A stretch of DNA of 5,413 bases from Planctomycetota bacterium (GTDB taxonomy: Bacteria > Planctomycetota > Planctomycetia > Pirellulales > Pirellulaceae), in contig JAEZGD010000190.1 of the NCBI GenBank assembly GCA_023417165.1, forward strand, positions 1 to 5,413, given 5' to 3'. Both the position numbers and the translations under genes were made by a program. The notes beneath the pieces were generated by a model, which saw only the letters and a list, made by a program, of their open reading frames with translations, was not told where the DNA came from and made no database searches. This document shows, one piece after another, positions 1-5,413 of this stretch; position 1 is the first letter of the stretch; each line of letters opens with the position of its first letter.

Positions 1-76
1 GCATAGGAAAGGCAGACAGCGCCCGATGTCCCAATTCCGGCATCATAAACTATCAAGACTTTGTAATCTACCAATC
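1..76 (-). other. Downstream flank of the oxidoreductase; possible start of another gene
   Basis: This short stretch follows the TAG stop of the oxidoreductase on the minus strand. I see no GC-rich hairpin followed by a T run, so no intrinsic terminator. Two consecutive ATG codons at 46-44 and 43-41 open a minus-strand frame that stays open to the window edge (15 codons, beginning MMPELGHRAL). It lies 30 bases after the stop, a plausible operon distance. There is no Shine-Dalgarno sequence before it, and the peptide is too short to recognise. It may be a real gene start or chance. Confidence 0.25.
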
Positions 77-1177
77 CTACCGGCGTCCGGTAATTTCCTG
101 AATCGTGACGGCGCGATGCTGGGCCGCCGAAAGATAGCAGGCGTCGACCAGCGCCATGGTCTGGAGATTATCGGTGCCGCCGAGCTCGGGCTCCGTCCCT
201 TCTTCCAAAGCACACAAAAGCTGCGCCATCGTTCCGGCGAAGGCGTCGGGAAACCACACCTCTTTCCAGCGAGGCGAAATCCAACCGCCTGGCTGGTGAA
301 TCGTCGTGTAATCGAGCGTACTGGCAATGGGGGCAGGATAGCTCGGCCAACCAATGGTGCCGCGCGCCATCCCTTCCATGCCTTCGACGCGCCAGCGGAT
401 GTAGGTGTCGGACTCGGCTCCCTCCAGTGCCGGCCCCGCCCAGACGTCGTCCCAGGCGCTGGCGCGCAGGCCATTTTCATATTCCAAGATGTACAGACAG
501 ATACCATCGGAATGAACGAATTTTTGGGCGGTGCGCGGGTCGGGCCGCACGCTCGCAAAGACGCGCACCGGGTCGCCAAACCAATAGCGAAAGGTGTCCA
601 AGTGATGGATCGACATGATTCGCAACGTGACCCAACCTTGCCGCTGCTGCCAGGGCATCCAGTGGGGAATCGCGCGCATATCGATCGTCGCCAACACTGG
701 CTCGCCCAGCACCTGACGCTGCAGCAAGTCTTTGCAGGCGCGCACCGACTGGTCGTAGCGCATGTTCTGATTGACCGCCAGCACGATGCCCGCCTCTTGG
801 CAGAGCCGGACCATCTCGACCGCCTGGGCGTAGTCAACGCCGAGCGGCTTTTGGGCGAGCACGCCGCGGATGTGTTGGTGCTGGACGATCTCGCGCATCA
901 CTTCCAGTTGCGTATCCGGCGGCACCGCAATATCGACGACTTCGATCGACTTGTCGGCCAGCAGTTGTTGATACGTCTCGTAGACCTTCAACCCATGCCG
1001 CTCGGCCACCTGCGCCGCATGCGCTGGCGTACGCGAAGCGATGGCCACCGGATTGAATCCCGCCGCTTTGTAAGCGACCAGATGGCAATCGGCCATGATG
1101 AAGCCGCTGCCAATACAACCAATGCGAAAGTCGCGCCGCTGCGGCAGACGCGGCAGATAGTCGAGTTCAAGTTGCAT
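77..1177 (-). CDS. Gfo/Idh/MocA family NAD(P)-dependent oxidoreductase
   Basis: The predicted product has 366 residues, the usual size for the family, and is probably a cytoplasmic enzyme that oxidises or reduces a sugar, cyclitol or related hydroxy compound. The N-terminal Rossmann fold begins with a glycine-rich loop, GCIGSG at residues 20-25, and continues through VVDIAVPP (80-87). The family's EKP signature appears as AQKP at 108-111, so the usual Glu is Gln while the Lys is kept. SIHHLD at 189-194 matches the HxxD active-site motif (His191, Asp194) of the C-terminal alpha/beta domain. The tail (331-355) carries the conserved GGTDNLQTMALVDACY block. I chose the ATG at 1177: the frame stays open back to a GTG at 1249, but those 24 extra residues are a translation of intergenic 7-base repeats and would overlap the permease stop. 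No Shine-Dalgarno is visible. It lies 68 bases after the permease gene. Substrate cannot be told from sequence; family call is firm. Confidence 0.93.
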   Translation of the reverse strand: MQLELDYLPRLPQRRDFRIGCIGSGFIMADCHLVAYKAAGFNPVAIASRTPAHAAQVAERHGLKVYETYQQLLADKSIEVVDIAVPPDTQLEVMREIVQHQHIRGVLAQKPLGVDYAQAVEMVRLCQEAGIVLAVNQNMRYDQSVRACKDLLQRQVLGEPVLATIDMRAIPHWMPWQQRQGWVTLRIMSIHHLDTFRYWFGDPVRVFASVRPDPRTAQKFVHSDGICLYILEYENGLRASAWDDVWAGPALEGAESDTYIRWRVEGMEGMARGTIGWPSYPAPIASTLDYTTIHQPGGWISPRWKEVWFPDAFAGTMAQLLCALEEGTEPELGGTDNLQTMALVDACYLSAAQHRAVTIQEITGRR

Positions 1178-1245
1178 AGCGGTGGGCAGTGAGGAGTGGG
1201 TAGTGAGCAGCGATGAGTGACAAGTAACAAATGACAAATGGCCAA
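1178..1245 (-). repeat. Degenerate 7-base tandem repeat filling the permease-oxidoreductase gap
   Basis: Read on the minus strand, the whole 68-base gap divides into nine heptamers plus a 5-base remainder, CCGCT, that abuts the ATG. The clearest units are CTGCTCA (1210-1204), CTACCCA (1203-1197), CTCCTCA (1196-1190) and CTGCCCA (1189-1183). Units nearer the permease stop drift to forms such as TTTGTCA. Consensus is about CTNNYCA. The array contains no stop codon in the oxidoreductase frame, which explains the false upstream extension of that gene. Segment 1214-1184 is 26/31 identical, without gaps, to plus-strand 4796-4826. Function is unknown. Confidence 0.8.
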
Positions 1246-4200
1246 TCACTCACCACGGAGTGCAGAGATAATGTCAGCTTTCAAAGTCACGCGAACGGCA
1301 ATCAAGCTGGTGAGCAAACCCGCGATGAGGACGACGCCGAGCATCAGCGCGAGTTCGCTCCATTGCACCGATGCTCCACCAAAGATCATGTGCGGCAAGA
1401 CGGCCATTAGCGCCGCCACGATGCCGGTCGCCAGTCCGCCGATCAACAGCACGACCGATTCGGTCATCACTAACTGCGCGATGCGCGACTTGGCGAAACC
1501 TGCGGCGCGCAGCAGGGCCAGTTCGCCGCGTCGTTCCAGCACGCTGCGTAGTTGCACCGTCGCCAGGCCAAAGGTTCCCAATAGCAAGCCCAGCGCGCCC
1601 AAGCTTTGGAACGTACTGAGATACGTGTTTTGCACACGCAGGAGTTCCGTCAGCAGTTCGCGCGTCGATTGCGGATCAAAGCCTTGCTCGCTCCAGCGAT
1701 CGCTCAGCACACTCGAGACCTTCGCCAGGCGATCTTCAGGCGCGCTGATCAGCAGGTAGCGATAGCCGCTCGTTTCCGGAAACCGTTTCTCGAAATCTTG
1801 CTCACCAACAATCAGGCTCCCTTGCAGGATGCTGTTCGAGAGCAAACCGACCACGCGAAAGACCAGCTTCGTGCCATCGTCGTAGTTGATCGTAAATTCC
1901 TCACCGATGCCGCCATACAAATGCAAGCTATACATGGCCGTGTTCTTATCGAGCACCACCGGAATCGGCGCATCCGCCGCCACCGCTGGTTGGCTCAGCA
2001 GTCGCCAAGGGTTCTGCCTTTCTTCGGCCGATTGTGCCGCGCTGCCAGCGAAGCTGAACGGCGTGATTTGCGGATCGTCATAGCGTTGGATGAAGGCCGG
2101 CGTCGCGCCAAGGATGCGCGGCTGCAAGGCTTGGTACAAGTTGTTACAGCTCGCGTCATCGCCAGCGCGGTAACGCAGCGTGACAATCGTCGCGCCGTCG
2201 AGTTCAGATGCCTTTTCGCCGAGCAGTTCGTCGCGCCCTGCAGCGGTGCTCAGGTCGGCAAAGATTGGCTCGCTAGTCGTCGCCACCAACTGAAAGCCGC
2301 CAGCGCCCGACAGGCTCGGGTCCAAGCGAAACGAGCTCATGGCCACGATCAAGAAGCAGGCCGCCGCCATCAGGCCAATCGTGAGCGTGCTGCGACTGGG
2401 ATTGCGCTGTGCAGCGCCCCACGCCAGGCGACTCAGCGTCAACCGCTGCGCCGCTGCCACGCCCACATTGGCCGGAGCACGCAAGCGATTCCAAACGAGC
2501 AACAGCAGCGCGGTCAGCAGCGCCGCGCCACCACCCACAAACGCACCCGCTTGGGCTTCGCCACCGAGCGTCGTCGCCAGCGCCGTCAATCCCAGCGCCG
2601 CCAACAACAGCACGAGCGAAACCACGGTCCACAATCGCGAGCGTTTGCTGGTCGTCAGCGTTGGCGAGATTTGTCCCGCCAATAGTTCGCGCGTCGAGAC
2701 GCGCCGCAGTTGTCGCAGGCTCCAAGCGATGGTCAGTGTCGAAACAATCAGACCGCTGAGAAAACCCAATACCAGGCTTTTCGGCGTGATAAACAGCGTG
2801 AGGAACGGCGTGGTGATCGCGCCGACCCACCATGTCCGCAGTCCCGCAATCATCAACCATGCATAGCCAACACCAATCAAGATGCCCAGCGCGCTGCCAA
2901 GCGTCGCGACCAGAATTCCTTCCAGCAGCAGCACGCGGGCGGTTTGCTTTTGTCGCCAACCAAGCGCCAGCAGCGTGCCGATCTGCCGCACGCGTTGATC
3001 GACGCCGAGCTTGAACAGCACCGACACCAACATCAGGGCCGCCGCGATGATGAAGAAGCTCAAGAACAAAAACAACACATCAAACGGCGTCGTGCCGCTG
3101 GAGGCCATCAGCCCTTGCGCCTTCACGCGCAGCGGCGCGAAGCCGAGCGCCGCTTGCTGCTTCTGCAGCGCCGCGAGCAAACGTTCTTCCAACTGCGGCG
3201 CATCGCCAAAGATGCGAAACGACGTGGTATCGCCAAAGCGACTTCCCCACAGCTTTTGCCCGGCCGCATACGAGATGAAGGCTTTAGGAGTCGTGGGATG
3301 ATTTTCCCAATAGGTATCGTCTTGCGAACGCACGCGCTTTTGATCGAAAGGGAAGGGGGGATCCCAATCATCGATCGACGCCTGATCGGTAATGCCTTGC
3401 ACGACCGGCGTGAGATGCCAATCGTTGGCAGGCGTGGGATCTTTGTCGAACGTGGGCGGGTCTTGGCGACGCCCGCGCTTACGGAAGCCCGACGCGGGTT
3501 CGGTCAACGGCACGATCGCTTTCAGCGTAAACGTGGCGCTCGTTTCCACCGCTTCGCCGTGCGTCGTTTCCGGCGCAAAGAAGCTCAGGCGAATCGTGTC
3601 GCCGATCTTTGCGCCCAGGTCCTCGGCGGTCCAGTTATTCAAGGCGATTTCGTCATCGCCCAGGCGAATGGGTTCGCCTTGTTCATCAACGAGCGGACCT
3701 TGGCCATTGAGCGAATCGACCGCGGCGATGGTGCTGTAAGGAACGCCTTCTTTCTGATCGCCGACTGCAATCGTATTGGCCAGGTAAGTCAGCACCGGCT
3801 GCGATTGCAGGCCCGACAGCGCGTCTTCAATCGCTTGCTTCATGGCTGGCGAGAAGATCATGCGCTCGGTCGTGATCTGTTGATAGTCGTAGACCGGTGC
3901 AGCATCGGCTGCGGTGCGCGCCAGCGTGACGCGTTGCAGCTCGACGCCAAAATCGGCCAACGTCGGGCGAATCGCCGCCGCCAACGCTGCGCTCGCTTCG
4001 GCGCTCGGTGGCGACTGCGGCGCATTGCCGGCGAGCAACAGTGCGTTGATTCGATCAGGCTGTTCCAGCACGCGTTGCAAGGTCTCAATCGACAGATACG
4101 CATTGCGCGGCAGCGACTGGCTCGGTCGCAAGGCAAAGCGGCCCAAGCTCTCGGCCGGAATGATGTCGACCACCTTGAGGCCCGACGCTGTTTCGACGCG

Positions 4201-4740
4201 ATCGTCTTTGCGGCCCAGCGGGCTATCGGCCGGCACCTGGTTCGCCTGCGGCAACCGCAACAGCACCTCATCACCGACCTTCACCCCGAGGGCTCCGGCC
4301 AGCGGCGCGTTGAGGACGATCTCGTCACCTTGCGGCAGCTTCTGGGGCTGCACGTGCGGACTGCCCAGCTTCCAGAATTGCTCGTCGCTCCCCACCGCCA
4401 ACACATTCGCCGCATTGCGCGGGTGCTCGGCGTTCATGGTGGCGATGGTCACGCTCGGAAAGAGCACCGCTGGCGCGACCGCGCTGTAATGCTGTTGAAA
4501 GGCCGCCGTTTGTCGCACTTCGTCGGCCAGCGCCGCGCGAAAGAAGCGATCGGTCACCAGCACTTCGTCGATCTGCCCCAAGCGATCGAGGGTCAGCTCT
4601 CGCAAACTGCCGCGGACCGAATCACCGACCAGCAGCGCGCCGGTCAGCACCGCCGTGGCGGCCGCGACTCCCAGCGCCACCGCCAGGTGAATACGGCGAA
4701 AATACCACAAGCTTTCCAGAACGAAACGAAAGAACGACAT
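1246..4740 (-). CDS. Large duplicated FtsX-type ABC transporter permease (MacB/LolCDE-like, type VII)
   Basis: This 1164-residue inner-membrane protein should be the membrane subunit of the transporter whose ATPase is encoded upstream. About ten membrane segments are visible: 18-42; then 554-578, 603-631 and 654-676 (first FtsX module); a pair at 704-724 and 731-751; 785-803; then 1044-1064, 1091-1116 and 1129-1151 (second FtsX module). Two extracytoplasmic domains, about 510 residues (43-553) and 240 residues (804-1043), separate them. This is the 4+2+4 layout of duplicated permeases such as YbbP. Cytoplasmic coupling-helix regions are QRVRQIGTLLALGW (from 582) and LERRGELALLRAAG (from 1068). 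Family-like blocks include WDPPFPFD (459-466), TPKAFISY (484-491) and DASCNNLY (862-869), the last with the only Cys outside the membrane. A frame extension to TTG at 4767 runs through intergenic repeats, so the ATG at 4740 is preferred; no Shine-Dalgarno is seen. The substrate is unknown: lipoprotein, lipid or signalling roles are all possible. Confidence 0.93.
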   Translation of the reverse strand: MSFFRFVLESLWYFRRIHLAVALGVAAATAVLTGALLVGDSVRGSLRELTLDRLGQIDEVLVTDRFFRAALADEVRQTAAFQQHYSAVAPAVLFPSVTIATMNAEHPRNAANVLAVGSDEQFWKLGSPHVQPQKLPQGDEIVLNAPLAGALGVKVGDEVLLRLPQANQVPADSPLGRKDDRVETASGLKVVDIIPAESLGRFALRPSQSLPRNAYLSIETLQRVLEQPDRINALLLAGNAPQSPPSAEASAALAAAIRPTLADFGVELQRVTLARTAADAAPVYDYQQITTERMIFSPAMKQAIEDALSGLQSQPVLTYLANTIAVGDQKEGVPYSTIAAVDSLNGQGPLVDEQGEPIRLGDDEIALNNWTAEDLGAKIGDTIRLSFFAPETTHGEAVETSATFTLKAIVPLTEPASGFRKRGRRQDPPTFDKDPTPANDWHLTPVVQGITDQASIDDWDPPFPFDQKRVRSQDDTYWENHPTTPKAFISYAAGQKLWGSRFGDTTSFRIFGDAPQLEERLLAALQKQQAALGFAPLRVKAQGLMASSGTTPFDVLFLFLSFFIIAAALMLVSVLFKLGVDQRVRQIGTLLALGWRQKQTARVLLLEGILVATLGSALGILIGVGYAWLMIAGLRTWWVGAITTPFLTLFITPKSLVLGFLSGLIVSTLTIAWSLRQLRRVSTRELLAGQISPTLTTSKRSRLWTVVSLVLLLAALGLTALATTLGGEAQAGAFVGGGAALLTALLLLVWNRLRAPANVGVAAAQRLTLSRLAWGAAQRNPSRSTLTIGLMAAACFLIVAMSSFRLDPSLSGAGGFQLVATTSEPIFADLSTAAGRDELLGEKASELDGATIVTLRYRAGDDASCNNLYQALQPRILGATPAFIQRYDDPQITPFSFAGSAAQSAEERQNPWRLLSQPAVAADAPIPVVLDKNTAMYSLHLYGGIGEEFTINYDDGTKLVFRVVGLLSNSILQGSLIVGEQDFEKRFPETSGYRYLLISAPEDRLAKVSSVLSDRWSEQGFDPQSTRELLTELLRVQNTYLSTFQSLGALGLLLGTFGLATVQLRSVLERRGELALLRAAGFAKSRIAQLVMTESVVLLIGGLATGIVAALMAVLPHMIFGGASVQWSELALMLGVVLIAGLLTSLIAVRVTLKADIISALRGE

Positions 4741-4767
4741 GAGCGGTGGAGCGTGGTCAGTGGGCAA
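4741..4767 (-). repeat. Heptamer repeat array abutting the permease start
   Basis: On the minus strand this reads as the units TTGCCCA (4767-4761), CTGACCA (4760-4754) and CGCTCCA (4753-4747), followed by CCGCTC and the ATG. It resembles the array before the oxidoreductase in unit length, in consensus and in the CCGCT ending just before a start codon. It gives the stop-free nine-residue extension that makes the permease frame appear to begin at a TTG at 4767. It also provides one arm of the inverted repeat spanning this gap. Confidence 0.6.
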
Positions 4768-4821
4768 GGGTCCGTAAGAGAAGCATTCTCGCCGGATCGC
4801 TGCTCACTGTCCACTGAGCAC
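4753..4821. repeat. Inverted repeat with nested hairpin between the unknown gene and the permease gene
   Basis: The arms are plus-strand 4753-4763 (GTGGTCAGTGG) and 4811-4821 (CCACTGAGCAC), complementary at 10 of 11 positions, enclosing 47 bases. Inside lies a second hairpin: TCCG at 4771-4774 pairs with CGGA at 4793-4796, and GAGAA at 4778-4782 pairs with TTCTC at 4786-4790 across a GCA loop. No T run follows on the minus strand, so it is not a standard intrinsic terminator. It could be an attenuator, a processing site or a by-product of two opposed repeat arrays. I judged folding by eye only. Confidence 0.5.
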
Positions 4822-4827
4822 TGCCCG
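4796..4827 (+). repeat. Heptamer repeat array just downstream of the unknown gene
   Basis: On the plus strand the units are CTGCTCA (4800-4806), CTGTCCA (4807-4813), CTGAGCA (4814-4820) and CTGCCCG (4821-4827), preceded by ATCG. The segment 4796-4826 matches minus-strand 1214-1184 at 26 of 31 positions without a gap. It is therefore a second copy of the same element, in opposite orientation relative to the genes. It ends four bases before the stop codon of the 121-residue gene. Confidence 0.7.
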
Positions 4828-4831
4828 CGAC

Positions 4832-5197
4832 CTACTGCATCTCCAGGGACGCGCGCAACAGTCCTTGCTGAAGCACGCTACGCTTGCGCTCCGGACGCCA
4901 GGCAGACCACATCGGCACCATGGCGTGAGCCTCATCCCATGAAAAACCACAATCGTGTAGTAAGCGTGACGCGGTCGACTTATTGGCGCGCACGTGCTCG
5001 TCGATCTGACGCACCAGCGCGTCCAGCCGCGCCGGCTCCACCGCCGCGCAGACCTTGGCTAGCTCCGGCGGCAGCGGCGGTGCGTGCGGCAGTTGCTGCA
5101 GATAGCTCAGCATGGCCAACAGCAATTGCTGCTGAGCGGCGCACTGACGTTCTAAATGGGCCACGTTCGGCGGCACAGGCACGGGTATCGGCATCAT
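4832..5197 (-). CDS. Hypothetical protein of 121 residues between ABC ATPase and permease genes
   Basis: I do not recognise this protein. It begins MMPIPVPVPP, a short proline-rich start without a signal peptide, followed by a Gln- and Leu-rich helical stretch (about 12-36), a proline hinge (HAPPLPPEL, 38-46), then mostly helical, charged sequence. The tail contains two Trp-rich turns (SWDEAH 86-91, MWSAWRP 96-102). Three cysteines occur (19, 50, 83). No membrane segment is evident, so it is probably cytoplasmic. The frame starts at tandem ATGs (5197 and 5194); AGGAG lies 11 bases before the first. It follows the ATPase stop by 46 bases and precedes the permease by 91. Position suggests a role with the transporter or its expression, but nothing in the sequence proves this. 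That it is a real gene is supported by the Shine-Dalgarno, the operon-like spacing and the absence of a better frame here. Confidence 0.75.
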   Translation of the reverse strand: MMPIPVPVPPNVAHLERQCAAQQQLLLAMLSYLQQLPHAPPLPPELAKVCAAVEPARLDALVRQIDEHVRANKSTASRLLHDCGFSWDEAHAMVPMWSAWRPERKRSVLQQGLLRASLEMQ

Positions 5198-5208
5198 GGT
5201 ACATGCGT

Positions 5209-5213
5209 CTCCT
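5209..5213 (-). promoter_or_regulatory. Shine-Dalgarno site of the 121-residue gene, within a possible small hairpin
   Basis: AGGAG on the minus strand lies 11 bases before the ATG at 5197 and 14 before the one at 5194. It is the only convincing Shine-Dalgarno sequence among the three starts in the window. TTCCTG at 5227-5222 can pair with CAGGAG at 5214-5209 (five Watson-Crick pairs plus one G-U) across a 7-base loop, which would mask the site. An out-of-frame ATG at 5204 lies only four bases from it and is less likely to be used. Confidence 0.55.
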
Positions 5214-5243
5214 GATCATGACAGGAACCTTCCCGCAGCACTG

Positions 5244-5413
5244 TTATACCAGTCGGCCCGCATCAATCTCAAACTTGCGCTGCATCATGGCGGCGAGTTC
5301 TAGACTGTGGGTTACGACGACGAGCATCGTCTGCTCTTGCTGCTGCATTTCGAGCAGCAGCTTGCCGATCACCGCGGCCGTGCTGCGGTCGAGCGCGCCG
5401 GTGGGCTCGTCCG
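5244..5413 (-). CDS. ABC transporter ATP-binding protein, LolD/MacB-type (C-terminal part only)
   Basis: Only the last 55 codons lie in the window; the gene begins beyond 5413. Translating minus-strand 5411-5247 gives DEPTGALD at the fragment's start, the end of Walker B with its catalytic Glu and the D-loop. VVVTHS at fragment residues 31-36 holds the H-loop (switch) His35. The last bases are compatible with the common ADEPTG. The ending, LELAAMMQRKFEIDAGRLV and then a TAA stop, is the normal short C-terminus of LolD/MacB-type ATPases, with no extra domain. The protein would bind the cytoplasmic coupling helices of the 1164-residue permease encoded two genes downstream and drive it by ATP hydrolysis. 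Walker A and the signature motif cannot be seen here, so completeness of the gene is untested. Confidence 0.92.
   Translation of the reverse strand, partial: DEPTGALDRSTAAVIGKLLLEMQQQEQTMLVVVTHSLELAAMMQRKFEIDAGRLV

Noticed and set aside
42..74. A promoter-like pair on the minus strand (TTGGTA and TATGAT) after the oxidoreductase
   Set aside because: The spacer is 21 bases, too long for a typical sigma-70 promoter, and the region is simply more AT-rich than its surroundings.
43..837. A 264-codon minus-strand frame overlapping the oxidoreductase in another frame
   Set aside because: Arg/Ser/Pro-rich out-of-frame translation, without motifs, inside a confidently assigned gene.
26..1192. A 388-codon plus-strand frame running antisense to the whole oxidoreductase gene
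   Set aside because: Its translation is rich in Arg, His and Gln without recognisable motifs, and it mirrors a gene with clear family motifs on the other strand. Long antisense frames are common in GC-rich genes.
1178..1245. A CRISPR array
   Set aside because: The period is 7 bases with no spacer-repeat alternation, far from the 23-50-base repeats and unique spacers of CRISPR arrays.
1606..2685. A 359-codon plus-strand frame antisense to the permease gene
   Set aside because: Low-complexity Arg/Gln-rich translation with no domain signal, opposite a well-supported membrane protein.
4757..4817. An intrinsic terminator between the 121-residue gene and the permease gene
   Set aside because: The stems are short, the outer loop is long and there is no T run after either stem on the minus strand.
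4980..5219. A 79-codon minus-strand frame overlapping the start of the 121-residue gene
   Set aside because: It is Ala/Arg-rich, lacks a well-spaced Shine-Dalgarno, and would end inside the better-supported gene.

Overview
The window reads as bacterial chromosome at high GC (roughly 60 percent by eye), with all supported genes on the minus strand. Protein style (a giant duplicated FtsX-type permease and a Gfo/Idh/MocA oxidoreductase), weak or absent Shine-Dalgarno sites at two of three visible starts, and intergenic spacers built of degenerate 7-base repeats all suggest a planctomycete, perhaps of the Pirellulales. That assignment is inference from recollected family resemblance, not from a marker gene.

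Layout in the direction of transcription (from high to low coordinates): (1) 5413-5244, the C-terminal 55 codons of an ABC-transporter ATPase of the LolD/MacB type, running off the window edge; (2) 5197-4832, a 121-residue soluble-looking protein of unknown function; (3) 4740-1246, a 1164-residue ABC permease with two FtsX-type membrane modules and two large extracytoplasmic domains; (4) 1177-77, a 366-residue NAD(P)-dependent oxidoreductase of the Gfo/Idh/MocA family. The gaps are 46, 91 and 68 bases, so the four genes may be cotranscribed. The last 76 bases (76-1) hold no firm feature, only a short reading frame open to the window edge that might start another gene.

The ATPase and the permease should form one type VII (MacB/LolCDE-like) transporter, which moves substrates or transmits force at the outer face of the inner membrane rather than pumping across the membrane. 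The unknown 121-residue protein lies between the two halves and is a candidate accessory factor. The oxidoreductase has no obvious mechanistic link to the transporter and may simply be a co-oriented neighbour.

The most unusual non-coding signal is a family of 7-base-periodic degenerate repeats (consensus about CTNNYCA). One array fills the entire 68-base gap before the oxidoreductase. Two more, in opposite orientations, flank a small hairpin in the 91-base gap before the permease. The two gaps share a 31-base segment (26/31 identical, opposite strands), and both arrays abut a start codon with the same CCGCT ending. Because these repeats lack stop codons, they create false N-terminal extensions for both downstream genes. 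No complete, clearly novel system is demonstrated here; the best candidates for a second look are the repeat family and the small protein between ATPase and permease.
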